This document shows positions 7,360-14,491 of a stretch of DNA of 14,491 nucleotides, in pieces. The stretch lies in NCBI GenBank assembly GCA_903916205.1, contig CAIWVX010000347.1:1-14491 (forward strand). The letters run 5' to 3'. How positions within the stretch are numbered: the first letter of the stretch is position 1; every line of letters starts with the position of its first letter. The notes under the pieces were generated by a model that was not told where the DNA came from, did no database searches, and saw only the letters and a list, made by a program, of their open reading frames with translations. The stretch is from an uncultured beta proteobacterium. Lineage in GTDB: Bacteria > Pseudomonadota > Gammaproteobacteria > Burkholderiales > Rhodocyclaceae. The translations under genes were made by a program, and so were the position numbers.

Positions 7360-8763
7360 ATGAACACGAAGGAATCGCAAGCCGAACTCTTCTTTCATGA
7401 AGGTGTGCGGTGGATGGCCGCTGGGCAGTCGGAGCGAGCTGAACAGGCTTTTGCCCAGGCGCTGAAACAACACCCTGATTTCCCAGAAGCTCTAGCTAAT
7501 CTGGGCTGGTTGAAGGCGCAGCGAGGTGAAATTGAACCCGCCAAGTTAAGCTATCGGCGAGCTTTGGCCTTGGCTCCTGACACTGTTCAGATCAGCCTCA
7601 ATTTGGGCACCCTGCTACTGCACGAAAGGCATTTTGCTGAAGCTGAAAACGTCTATCTTCAGGCGCTACAACAGGTGCCTGACGCCCCTGCCTTGTGGTC
7701 AAACTATGGCGTATTGCTGGCGTGCCTGAAGCGCGATGACGAGGCTAAAAACTGTTATTACACGGCCCTTGGTCTCGATAAAAACTACACCAAGGCGCGT
7801 TTCAATCTGGCCTATGTCTTGCTACGGCAAGGGCGCTTTGACGAGGGATGGCAATGTCTTGAGGCCAGAGAGGGTTACGGACATCTGAACCAGTTTTTCA
7901 GTTGCCCACGCTGGCGGGGAGAATCGTTGGCAGGCAAGTCGATGATCATCGGCTTTGAGTCAGGTCATGGCGACATGATCCAGTTTTGCCGTTACGCCGC
8001 CGTTCTGAAAGCACTGGGGGCGACGCGTTTGGCCTTCGTTTGTCACCCCGGTTTGAAGCGACTTTTTACCCGCATGACGGCACTTGATGAGGTTTTTTCC
8101 GTGGACGACGAGATCCCCGCCTCAGCTTGGGATTTTTGGTCGCCCCCGCTGACTCTGCCGTTTTATTGCCAGACACGTCTTGAGACCATTCCGGCGGCTA
8201 TTCCCTATTTGGCCGTCGATCCGAAACTCCAAGAGAAGTGGCTGGCTTGGTTGCCGACATCAGGCTTGCGCGTCGGGCTGGCTTGGAAAGGTAATCCAAA
8301 TTTTGAAAATGACCGTCATCGTTCATTGCCATCGTTGTCCACCCTCTTTCCGCTGGGTGTCGTTGAAGGCGTGCGTTTTATCTGCTTACAGCTTGGCGAG
8401 GAAGAAATACATCCCTCTCCAGAAGGCTTTTCGATGCAGATTTTGCATGAAAAATTTGACGACTTTGCTGATACCGCCGCAGTCATTAGCGGTCTTGATC
8501 TAGTCATCAGCGTCGATACCGCCGTGGCGCATTTGGCCGGCGCCTTGGGCAAGCCGTGCTGGTTACTCCTGTCGGATTACTGTACTGATTGGCGTTGGCT
8601 AACCGAGCGCTCTGATTCTCCTTGGTATCCCGAAAAAATGCGTCTTTTCCGTCAGTCACCGGATGCCGGCTGGGAACCCGTCATCGCCAGCGTAGCCAAG
8701 GCTTTAGCGCTCTTTAAAAATGAGCGCGACGGGGGGCGTTCGTCACTTGAAAAAACGGATTAA
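7360..8763 (+). CDS. TPR protein with glycosyltransferase family 9-like domain
   Basis: This encodes a 467-residue protein. The N-terminal part (about residues 7-168) is a row of tetratricopeptide repeats, for instance AEQAFAQALKQHPDFPEALANLG, each of 34 residues. The C-terminal part resembles family 9 glycosyltransferases (heptosyltransferase-like): CPRWRGESLAGK (182-193), GFESGHGDMIQFCRY (198-212), VGLAWKGNPNFENDRHRSL (305-323) and DLVISVDTAVAHLAGALGKPCW (380-401). Proteins with this layout are common in proteobacteria and are usually taken to be sugar transferases or glycan-related, but the acceptor is unknown. There is no signal peptide, so it is probably cytoplasmic. The ATG at 7360 has GAGG at 7354-7357, spaced too closely to be ideal. 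No lipopolysaccharide or flagellar genes lie nearby to indicate the substrate. Its stop overlaps the stop of the convergent carbonic anhydrase-like gene. Confidence 0.89.
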   Translation: MNTKESQAELFFHEGVRWMAAGQSERAEQAFAQALKQHPDFPEALANLGWLKAQRGEIEPAKLSYRRALALAPDTVQISLNLGTLLLHERHFAEAENVYLQALQQVPDAPALWSNYGVLLACLKRDDEAKNCYYTALGLDKNYTKARFNLAYVLLRQGRFDEGWQCLEAREGYGHLNQFFSCPRWRGESLAGKSMIIGFESGHGDMIQFCRYAAVLKALGATRLAFVCHPGLKRLFTRMTALDEVFSVDDEIPASAWDFWSPPLTLPFYCQTRLETIPAAIPYLAVDPKLQEKWLAWLPTSGLRVGLAWKGNPNFENDRHRSLPSLSTLFPLGVVEGVRFICLQLGEEEIHPSPEGFSMQILHEKFDDFADTAAVISGLDLVISVDTAVAHLAGALGKPCWLLLSDYCTDWRWLTERSDSPWYPEKMRLFRQSPDAGWEPVIASVAKALALFKNERDGGRSSLEKTD

Positions 8764-9281
8764 ATGGCCACCAATTGGCGCTGATAACGCTGCCAATTTT
8801 CAACATAGCGGTCAGCACTGCCCGGTAGCTTGGCGACTTCTTCATCGTTAAGCTCACGAATGAATTTTCCGGGTGAACCCATAATCAGCGAACGCTCGGG
8901 AAAGACTTTTCCCTCAGGAATCATGGTGTGAGCACCGACCAGAGAATTTTTACCGATGACCACTCGGTTCAGTAACACGGCCCCCATGCCGATCAGCGAA
9001 TTATCGCCAATGGTGCAGCCGTGCAAAATGACACTATGGCCGACGGTAACCTTCTTGCCAATGCACACCTGAATCCCACTGTCGGTATGAAGCACCGAGC
9101 CGTCCTGAATATTGCTGCTCTCGCCAATAATCAGCCAGTCTCTGTCACCGCGTAGCGTGCAGTTCCACCAGACCGATGAATTTTTTTCCATCCGCACTTG
9201 GCCGATAACGCTGGCATTAGGCGCAATCCAGCTTTGCGGGTCAAGTTGTGGCGCGATATTTCCGAGAGCGTAAGTAGGCAT
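8760..9281 (-). CDS. Gamma-class carbonic anhydrase family protein (YrdA-like)
   Basis: This encodes a 173-residue left-handed beta-helix protein of the gamma carbonic anhydrase family. The hexapeptide repeats are clear (IAPNASVIGQV, VCIGKKVTVGHSVIL, CTIGDNSLIGMGAVLL, VVIGKNSLVGAH). The three zinc-ligand histidines of the family are present as H65 (VLHTDSG), H82 and H87 (VGHSVILHGC), and the conserved R44 and D46 (LRGDRD) and Q59-D60 (IQDGS) are also there. The protein should form trimers with metal between subunits. Whether it has carbonic anhydrase activity is open: many YrdA-like members lack measurable activity. The start at 9281 gives the usual MPTYALG N-terminus. It is transcribed divergently from aroK and converges on the TPR gene with a 4-base overlap of the stop codons. 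Confidence 0.94.
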   Translation of the reverse strand: MPTYALGNIAPQLDPQSWIAPNASVIGQVRMEKNSSVWWNCTLRGDRDWLIIGESSNIQDGSVLHTDSGIQVCIGKKVTVGHSVILHGCTIGDNSLIGMGAVLLNRVVIGKNSLVGAHTMIPEGKVFPERSLIMGSPGKFIRELNDEEVAKLPGSADRYVENWQRYQRQLVAI

Positions 9282-9463
9282 TTTGGTGTGCGTTCAAGAA
9301 TGAAGGGTTAAGGATAAAACGCTGTTTTGTAGCCGAGGCATTTTCGGGGTCGGTCATGTTATCGAAGGTCATTTTATTTGAAAAGAACGAGCGAGTGAGA
9401 CGGTTCCGTCTAAAAAATTGTGTTGCCTCTGTTCCAAACGGTAGCCTGCGATAGAATGTCGAC
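9282..9463. promoter_or_regulatory. Divergent promoter region of yrdA-like gene and aroK
   Basis: This 182-base gap separates divergent genes. The clearest element is a -10-like TAGAAT at 9452-9457 facing aroK, with no good -35 at a 16-18 base spacing (nearest TTGCCT, 9423-9428, is 23 bases away). A near-perfect inverted repeat, AGACGG-TT-CCGTCT, lies at 9398-9411 and could be an operator; its loop is too short for a normal terminator. No RNA gene is recognised. Confidence 0.4.
9452..9457 (+). promoter_or_regulatory. -10-like hexamer immediately upstream of aroK
   Basis: TAGAAT matches the sigma-70 -10 consensus at five of six positions. It lies 6 bases before the GTG start of aroK, so a transcript starting at the usual distance would begin at or within a base or two of the start codon. 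The -35 region is weak. Confidence 0.4.
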
Positions 9464-10000
9464 GTGGAAAAACGACCTGACGCAAATAATGTCTATCTGG
9501 TTGGTCTGATGGGATCGGGTAAGACGACCATAGGACGATCGCTGGCGAAGCGCCTTGACCTTGACTTTGTCGACTCAGACCGAGTGGTCGAAGAACGTAC
9601 AGGGGTGACTATTCCAACGGTATTTGAGATTGAAGGCGAAGATGGTTTTCGTAAGCGCGAGTCTCGAGTTATTGCTGAACTTTCGCGAATGCGCGGTTTG
9701 TTGGTGGCGACCGGTGGCGGTGCGGTACTGCACCCTGAGAATCGCACCTATCTGAAAACCAGCGGTTTTGTGATTTATTTGAACGTTCCTCCCCATCTGT
9801 TGTGGGAACGGACACGTCACGACAAGAATCGCCCCTTATTAAAGGTGCCCAACCCCTTGCTGAGGCTAAGAGAACTTTTTATCGAGCGTGATCCGTACTA
9901 TCGTGAGATCGCTGATCTGGTGGTTGACGGCAGTCGGATGAGAGCGTCGGGCATTCTGCAATTGTTGATCAAGGAAATAGGTGAGCAATGGAAACGCTGA
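9464..10000 (+). CDS. aroK: Shikimate kinase
   Basis: This encodes a 178-residue shikimate kinase, which phosphorylates shikimate at the 3-hydroxyl with ATP in aromatic amino acid synthesis. The P-loop GLMGSGKT is at 14-21; D37 and D39 (FVDSDR) and R63 (GFRKRES) fit the shikimate and magnesium site; ATGGGAVL begins at 82; the lid arginine is in RHDKNRPLL. The start is a GTG at 9464. It is forced: an in-frame TAG lies at 9452-9454, nothing between is a start codon, and the next ATG is inside the P-loop. No Shine-Dalgarno sequence fits in the 9 bases available. aroB begins 13 bases before the aroK stop, so they are translationally linked. In many beta- and gammaproteobacteria the pilMNOPQ genes precede aroK; here a carbonic anhydrase-like gene on the other strand does. 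Confidence 0.96.
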   Translation: MEKRPDANNVYLVGLMGSGKTTIGRSLAKRLDLDFVDSDRVVEERTGVTIPTVFEIEGEDGFRKRESRVIAELSRMRGLLVATGGGAVLHPENRTYLKTSGFVIYLNVPPHLLWERTRHDKNRPLLKVPNPLLRLRELFIERDPYYREIADLVVDGSRMRASGILQLLIKEIGEQWKR

Positions 10001-11076
10001 ACGTAGCTCTTGGCGAGCGAACGTATTCGATTCATGTGGGTCAAGGCCTACTGGAACAAAGCGAGTTACTGTTGCCGATTTTGCGTCAGCCGAAGGTCGC
10101 TATTGTTAGCAATACAAGCATTGCCCCTCTTTATTTGCAGCGTCTCGTTTCCTCCTTGAAAAAAGCGGATATTGAGACTTCAACAATTATTTTGCCGGAT
10201 GGAGAGTGCTACAAAAATTGGGAAACCCTCAATCTCATCTTTGATCAATTGCTAGCCGGTCATTGCGAGCGGTCAACCACGCTGATGGCCTTGGGCGGCG
10301 GGGTCGTGGGTGACATCACGGGATTCGCGGCGGCCTGTTATCAGCGCGGAATGCCTTTTGTCCAAGTGCCGACGACGCTGCTTTCGCAGGTGGATTCTTC
10401 AGTCGGCGGGAAGACCGCAATCAATCATCCGCACGGAAAAAACATGATTGGTGCGTTCTATCAACCTAAACTTGTTCTTAGCGATACGGATGTGCTCAAC
10501 ACGCTGCCTGAGCGTGAGTTGAGATCGGGGCTTGTTGAAGTTATCAAATACGGGTTGATACGCGACTTACCTTTTTTGGTATGGCTGGAAGATCATCTGG
10601 AACGTTTGTTGAAACGAGAACCGGCGGCGCTTGAGTATGCCATTTTACGTTCCTGCCAGAACAAGGCCGACGTGGTCATGGCCGATGAACATGAAAACGG
10701 CGAACGCGCATTACTTAACTTGGGCCACACTTTCGGTCATGCGATTGAATCGGGAATGGGTTACGGCCAGTGGTTACACGGCGAGGCCGTGGCCGTGGGT
10801 ACAATGATGGCGGCTGAATTATCTCAGCGGCTGGGCTGGATTTCGGCTTCAGATGTGGTGCGGATTAAACAACTGTTAGAGCGTGTTGGCGTGCCTGTTA
10901 CTGGCCCGGCGATGGCGACGGAAAAATATCTTCAGTTGATGCAAAATGACAAAAAAGTTCAGGATGGAAGGATACGTCTGGTGTTGTTCAAACAAGTGGG
11001 GCAGGCGATGCTAAGTGCTATGGCGACTCCGACCGAGATCGCCGGAGCCATTGAGGCGAACACCCGCCATGTTTAA
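9988..11076 (+). CDS. aroB: 3-dehydroquinate synthase
   Basis: This encodes a 362-residue 3-dehydroquinate synthase, which uses NAD and zinc to cyclise DAHP to 3-dehydroquinate, the second step of the shikimate pathway. Visible are the NAD-binding [15 protein letters not shown], the substrate loop [30 protein letters not shown], the zinc ligand region [13 protein letters not shown] with its glutamate, [13 protein letters not shown] with two histidines, and LHGEAVAVG with a further histidine. Length is the usual 355-370. The ATG at 9988 overlaps aroK by 13 bases, and dgt starts 8 bases before the aroB stop, so the three genes form one tightly linked operon. All catalytic features look intact. 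Confidence 0.97.
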   Translation: METLNVALGERTYSIHVGQGLLEQSELLLPILRQPKVAIVSNTSIAPLYLQRLVSSLKKADIETSTIILPDGECYKNWETLNLIFDQLLAGHCERSTTLMALGGGVVGDITGFAAACYQRGMPFVQVPTTLLSQVDSSVGGKTAINHPHGKNMIGAFYQPKLVLSDTDVLNTLPERELRSGLVEVIKYGLIRDLPFLVWLEDHLERLLKREPAALEYAILRSCQNKADVVMADEHENGERALLNLGHTFGHAIESGMGYGQWLHGEAVAVGTMMAAELSQRLGWISASDVVRIKQLLERVGVPVTGPAMATEKYLQLMQNDKKVQDGRIRLVLFKQVGQAMLSAMATPTEIAGAIEANTRHV

Positions 11077-12184
11077 GCTTGCGCCCTACGCAGTTGCCTC
11101 AGAAAATTCACGCGGACGTCGTTTTGCTGACGATGCACCATCGCATCGCAATGAATTTCAACGTGACCGCGATCGAATTGTGCACTCCACGGCGTTTCGT
11201 CGCCTTGAATACAAGACCCAAGTGTTTGTCAATCATGAAGGCGACCTCTTCAGAACACGCTTAACACACAGTCTTGAAGTGGCTCAAATCGCCAGAGGAA
11301 TTGCTCGTGCGCTATGCCTTAATGAAGACCTCGTTGAAGCCATTTCCTTGGCGCATGACCTCGGACATACCCCGTTCGGCCACGCCGGGCAGGATGCGCT
11401 CAACGAATGTATGCAAAACAAGGGGGGCTTTGAACACAACCTTCAGAGTTTGCGGATTGTCGACCAGCTTGAGGAGCGTTACGCGAGTTTCGATGGTTTG
11501 AATCTATGTTTTGAAACCCGTGAAGGCATCATTAAACATTGCTCGCGCGAGAATGCACTCAAACTCGGTGAATTGGGTGAACGCTTTATTCAACGCACAC
11601 AAGCTTCGCTTGAGGCTCAAATTTGTAATTCAGCCGATGAAATTGCCTACAACAATCATGATGTCGATGACGGCTTACGCTCGGGGCTAATCACACTGGA
11701 GCAATTGGAACAGGTCGAGTCGTTTTCACGCTACATCACCGCAGTGCGACAGATTTATCCCGGGCTAACAGAGCGTCGCCTAGTTCATGAAACGATTCGA
11801 CGCATGATTAACGCTCTCGTTTGCGACCTGATTGAGACGACCGTCGGCCACATTGCACGGGTCAAACCGGAAAGCCTCGACGACGTTCGTCAGAGTGCTC
11901 CGCTCGTCCAGTTCTCCGATAAATTGGGTGAAGCACAGCGCGAAATGAAGCGTTTTTTACACAAAAATCTCTACCATCATTTTCAAGTATTACGCATGAC
12001 CAGCAAGGCGCAGCGGATTATAGGCGATTTGTTTTCGGCCTTTCTGGATGATCCCCGTTTGCTTCCGCCACAGTTCCAATCAGAAGAAAATCAAGCGCGC
12101 CGAGTAGCGGATTACATTGCAGGAATGACGGATCGTTATGCGATGAAAGAGCATCGACGTCTGTTTGCGGTTGGAGAAATATAA
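11069..12184 (+). CDS. dgt: Deoxyguanosinetriphosphate triphosphohydrolase (dGTPase, HD domain)
   Basis: This encodes a 371-residue HD-domain dNTP triphosphohydrolase, which splits dGTP (and related dNTPs in this subgroup) to the nucleoside and triphosphate. The N-terminal signature [29 protein letters not shown] leads to the metal site: H67, H96-D97 in [12 protein letters not shown], and D190 in [12 protein letters not shown]. The shorter length (E. coli Dgt is about 505 residues) fits the non-enterobacterial dGTPase-like group. The frame extends upstream to 11015 inside aroB, but ATG 11069 gives the family's LAPYA start and is preferred; it overlaps aroB by 8 bases. dgt commonly follows aroB in betaproteobacteria, so the context supports the call. 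A 124-base gap then separates it from the convergent membrane protein gene. Confidence 0.95.
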   Translation: MFKLAPYAVASENSRGRRFADDAPSHRNEFQRDRDRIVHSTAFRRLEYKTQVFVNHEGDLFRTRLTHSLEVAQIARGIARALCLNEDLVEAISLAHDLGHTPFGHAGQDALNECMQNKGGFEHNLQSLRIVDQLEERYASFDGLNLCFETREGIIKHCSRENALKLGELGERFIQRTQASLEAQICNSADEIAYNNHDVDDGLRSGLITLEQLEQVESFSRYITAVRQIYPGLTERRLVHETIRRMINALVCDLIETTVGHIARVKPESLDDVRQSAPLVQFSDKLGEAQREMKRFLHKNLYHHFQVLRMTSKAQRIIGDLFSAFLDDPRLLPPQFQSEENQARRVADYIAGMTDRYAMKEHRRLFAVGEI

Positions 12185-12308
12185 GTTTTGAGCGGACTTG
12201 AGGTTGCGCCGAAGCCATTCGACGACGAGCTTATCAAACGCCCGCTCTGACTAGGCCGAATTAGTGTCTTATCGAAAAGAGGTTGAAGCGCTCAATTTGA
12301 TAGGCATT

Positions 12309-13406
12309 CTAAGTCCTTGAAGAGTCCAACTTGGCTTTGATCAGCAACAGTAATCGCCATAAAGGCAGTGAAAAAGTCACCACGATCGCTAGTCGGGCAA
12401 CTTGGAAGGATGTCACCAATGGCACGCCGAGATTGAGTATTTTCGCGGTAATACACATTTCTGAGAGTCCGCCTGGCGAGGTGGCGAGAATCATGGTCGA
12501 TCCGCTGCTTCCGATTAGCCAGGCCAAAATCAAACCTAAAATAACCGATAAGCTGAGGGTGAAGGCGGCATTGGCGAGGATGCCAATGATCAACCGCCGG
12601 GACTCGGAGCGAAGACTGGGCTTAAAACGGGAGCCGAGCGAACAGCCGATCAGTACCTGTGCCGCATTGATCAGCAAAGGGGGAACAGCCGAGCTGCTTT
12701 GTCCCGTTAGCGTGAGCAGCAGACTTACGGACAACGGCCCGAGTAACCAAGCGTTAGGAATGCCGACTTTCATGAAGGCGAATGCAGCAATGATCGCCAT
12801 CAAAGTTAGGGTCGCTAATCCGGGAATAACAACGTCCATTGTTGATGGCGTATAAAAATCAGTCCCGCTTGTTCCGGTCAGCGTGACCGCCAGCGGGATG
12901 GTTGAAACCACCAGAAGAACACGGATCGAATGGGACAAAGCGACTTGGTCAAAGCGTGCGCCAGCCCGTTCAGCAAGAACCGCCATTTCGGCGGCTCCGC
13001 CCGGAACACTGGCAAAAAAAGAAGTTGTTGCATTGATGCCAGAGATTCTTTTCAAGAGCAAACCGCCGAATGCGCCAATGAGTAGGGCAATGAATGCGGC
13101 TGAAATGATGTATCCGCTGAAGCTTAATAATTGACGACTGACTTCGGCGGTGAAATAAAGCCCCAAGGCGCAGCCGATGACCAATTGCCCGGCCTGACGA
13201 CTTCCGCGTATGTCTTGAACTTGGATGCCTCGAATACCGGCTAAGCCGACCGCGAATAAGGGGCCGAGCATCCACGGTAGTGGCATATCAATCTCTTTGA
13301 AAAAGAGTCCGCCAATTAAACCAATAATCAGCGCGATGGCAAAAGGACGGGCAATAACAAGTGCAGAATTCATCGGTGTTGGCAAACATCTGGCTTGCCG
13401 TTCCAT
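12309..13406 (-). CDS. AbrB family transporter (putative ammonia monooxygenase-type membrane protein)
   Basis: This encodes a 365-residue, very hydrophobic protein of the AbrB membrane family (named from AbrB regulation genetics and unrelated to the DNA-binding AbrB of Bacillus). It is an internal duplication with an offset of about 175 residues. WMLGPL (45-50) is echoed by WLLGPL (220-225). QLVIGCALG (74-82) is echoed by QVLIGCSLG (250-258). PGGAAEM (135-141) is echoed by PGGLSEM (311-317). About 10 membrane helices are likely. The function is not established; transport of a small molecule is usually assumed. The start is uncertain: 13406 is the longest form, but a methionine at 13373 (M12, MNSALVIARPF) starts just ahead of the first helix and is at least as good. 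It lies 111 bases downstream of the substrate-binding protein gene on the same strand, so they may be co-transcribed. Confidence 0.89.
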   Translation of the reverse strand: MERQARCLPTPMNSALVIARPFAIALIIGLIGGLFFKEIDMPLPWMLGPLFAVGLAGIRGIQVQDIRGSRQAGQLVIGCALGLYFTAEVSRQLLSFSGYIISAAFIALLIGAFGGLLLKRISGINATTSFFASVPGGAAEMAVLAERAGARFDQVALSHSIRVLLVVSTIPLAVTLTGTSGTDFYTPSTMDVVIPGLATLTLMAIIAAFAFMKVGIPNAWLLGPLSVSLLLTLTGQSSSAVPPLLINAAQVLIGCSLGSRFKPSLRSESRRLIIGILANAAFTLSLSVILGLILAWLIGSSGSTMILATSPGGLSEMCITAKILNLGVPLVTSFQVARLAIVVTFSLPLWRLLLLIKAKLDSSRT

Positions 13407-13517
13407 GTGAAGTAGATCAAATTGAGTCTGATTTCCACTAGGTCACAAATAATGCGCATTGAATGCTGATCGTTATCGGGGCGAGAGCTTAAAATCACAC
13501 CGTTCGATGAGCCAACG
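13407..13517 (-). other. Gap between the substrate-binding protein and AbrB genes
   Basis: This 111-base stretch separates two same-strand genes. No hairpin with a U-tract and no convincing promoter is seen on the minus strand, so read-through is possible. Confidence 0.3.
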
Positions 13518-14491
13518 TTAGCGTGCTGCATTGACAAATTCGGTAGTGAAGGTGTTGTCTAGATTGATGGGTTTTCCTTGCACGGCTTTGTCGAAATCTT
13601 TCAGCACGCGAAGAACGGTTGCCGGGCCATTTTCTGGCATCACGCCGTCTGTAGTGAACATACGTTTGCTGATTTCAAGTGCCTCAATATAGTTCTTTTT
13701 GTCAGAACCATAATATTCAGCGGGAATCATCTCGGCGATCTCCGCCGCGCTGTGTGTTGCGATATACCGCAGTGTCTTGACGAAGGCATTCACGATTTTT
13801 TGTACGGCTTCTTTGTTTTTGCTTACCCAGGCCGTCTGCATATAAAGGCAGGCGCCTGGATAGGTGCCGCCAAGGATGGCTTCAGTGCGGCTTACCGTGC
13901 GCAGATCAATCAAGATGCTGGCCTCTCCGCTCGATAAAAGACGAGAAATGGTCGGTTCAGTCGTCATGCCTGCATCAATTTTCCCTTGGGTGATTGCTGC
14001 AATAAAGCGGGAACCTGCGCCAACTGGAAGGACTGAATAATCACTATTTTTTACACCGGCTTTTGCGAGTAAATAGTGCGTAAGCAAGTGTGTCGAGGAA
14101 CCCAATCCGGTAACACCCAAGGTTTTATTCTTAAGGTCAGCCAGTGACTTTATCGTTTTTTCTGCGTTCTTTGAAATGAGAATAGCCTCACCCGGAGCTT
14201 GACTGAACTGCACCACGGAGAGCGCCAGTTTGCCACGCGCTTGCAAGTGAATCGTATGGTCGTAGAAACCGATAACACCTTGTGCGACACCCGATAGCAT
14301 TTCTTTTTCTGCGCTGCTTCCAGTGGCGGTGTCTAGAAGTTCAATCTCCAGCCCAGTCTCTTTCAGGTAGCCGAGTTGTTCGGCCAGTTTAGCCGGGAGA
14401 TAGATCTGTTTCTCAATACTGCTGACCACAATCGTAATCTTTTTGTCGTCAGCAAAAGTAGGGATGCTCATCATCAGCAACACGGCCATGA
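13518..14491 (-). CDS. ABC transporter substrate-binding protein, NitT/TauT type (5' end outside window)
   Basis: This encodes at least 323 residues of a periplasmic substrate-binding protein of the nitrate/sulfonate/taurine/thiamine-precursor group (SsuA/THI5-like fold). Visible are a signal-peptide core ending PTFA before DDKK, then the first strand ITIVVSS, LGYLKETGLEIEL (about 40-52), the ligand-domain region LADLKNKTLGVTGLGSSTHLL, and GKIDAGMTTEP (about 169-179). The frame is open at the window edge. A start at 14489 would give a signal peptide with no basic N-terminal part, so the true start is probably beyond the window. The ligand cannot be named. No ABC permease or ATPase gene is in the window; they may lie beyond the right end. 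The neighbouring AbrB-family gene follows on the same strand. Confidence 0.9.
   Translation of the reverse strand, partial: MAVLLMMSIPTFADDKKITIVVSSIEKQIYLPAKLAEQLGYLKETGLEIELLDTATGSSAEKEMLSGVAQGVIGFYDHTIHLQARGKLALSVVQFSQAPGEAILISKNAEKTIKSLADLKNKTLGVTGLGSSTHLLTHYLLAKAGVKNSDYSVLPVGAGSRFIAAITQGKIDAGMTTEPTISRLLSSGEASILIDLRTVSRTEAILGGTYPGACLYMQTAWVSKNKEAVQKIVNAFVKTLRYIATHSAAEIAEMIPAEYYGSDKKNYIEALEISKRMFTTDGVMPENGPATVLRVLKDFDKAVQGKPINLDNTFTTEFVNAAR

Noticed and set aside
11015..11068. Upstream extension of dgt inside aroB
   Set aside because: The 18 extra residues are aroB sequence in another frame and are rich in arginine and proline; family proteins start at the LAPYA segment given by ATG 11069.
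12190..12247. Inverted pair GAGCGG and CCGCTC downstream of dgt
   Set aside because: The arms are separated by 46 bases and are not followed by a T run, so it is not supported as a terminator.
12188..12250. Tiny TTG-started frame of 20 codons just after dgt
   Set aside because: The peptide looks somewhat protein-like (APKPFDDELI), but the start codon is weak, no ribosome site is present and nothing identifies it.
12331..12855. 174-codon plus-strand frame opposite the AbrB-family gene
   Set aside because: It is the complementary shadow of a clear membrane protein gene and has no recognisable domain or ribosome site.
13407..13517. FNR-like half sites (TTGA, ATCAA) near the AbrB-family gene
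   Set aside because: The spacing and symmetry do not fit TTGAT-N4-ATCAA, so they are probably chance.

Overview
The window reads as an ordinary chromosomal stretch of a betaproteobacterium with middling GC content. This rests on gene content and protein similarity: an argG end followed by a DUF2788 protein, ppnP and yajQ; an aroK-aroB-dgt block; and proteins that look betaproteobacterial throughout. A more precise genus cannot be defended from the sequence alone. No rRNA, tRNA, CRISPR array or intact mobile element is visible, and no gap between genes exceeds about 215 bases.

Layout. Bases 1-1463 (+) hold a tight run: the 3' end of argininosuccinate synthase (argG), a small two-helix membrane protein (DUF2788), the cupin nucleoside phosphorylase ppnP, and the nucleotide-binding protein yajQ. 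Bases 1577-5308 (+) hold a large SNF2-family helicase followed 24 bases later by a gene that matches RquA, the enzyme that turns ubiquinone into rhodoquinone. A class I glutamine amidotransferase (-) converges on it. Bases 6306-8763 (+) hold a small unrecognised protein, a CoA pyrophosphatase of the Nudix family and a TPR/glycosyltransferase-9-like protein; the last converges on a gamma-class carbonic anhydrase-like gene (-) with overlapping stop codons. Bases 9464-12184 (+) are a compact overlapping operon: aroK, aroB and dgt. The right end (-) holds a periplasmic substrate-binding protein of the NitT/TauT type, cut by the window edge, followed by an AbrB-family membrane protein.

How the parts work together. 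aroK and aroB are steps of the shikimate pathway and are probably co-transcribed with dgt, which hydrolyses dGTP. argG (arginine synthesis), ppnP (nucleoside salvage) and yajQ form a second housekeeping group. The most informative gene for physiology is the rquA candidate: it predicts a rhodoquinone pool and hence fumarate reduction or other low-potential quinone chemistry without oxygen. Other points worth a second look are the forced GTG start of aroK, which lies immediately after a -10-like hexamer and may be leaderless; a short minus-strand stretch that looks like an IS66 transposase scrap; and the small protein ahead of the Nudix gene. No wholly new multi-gene system was found.
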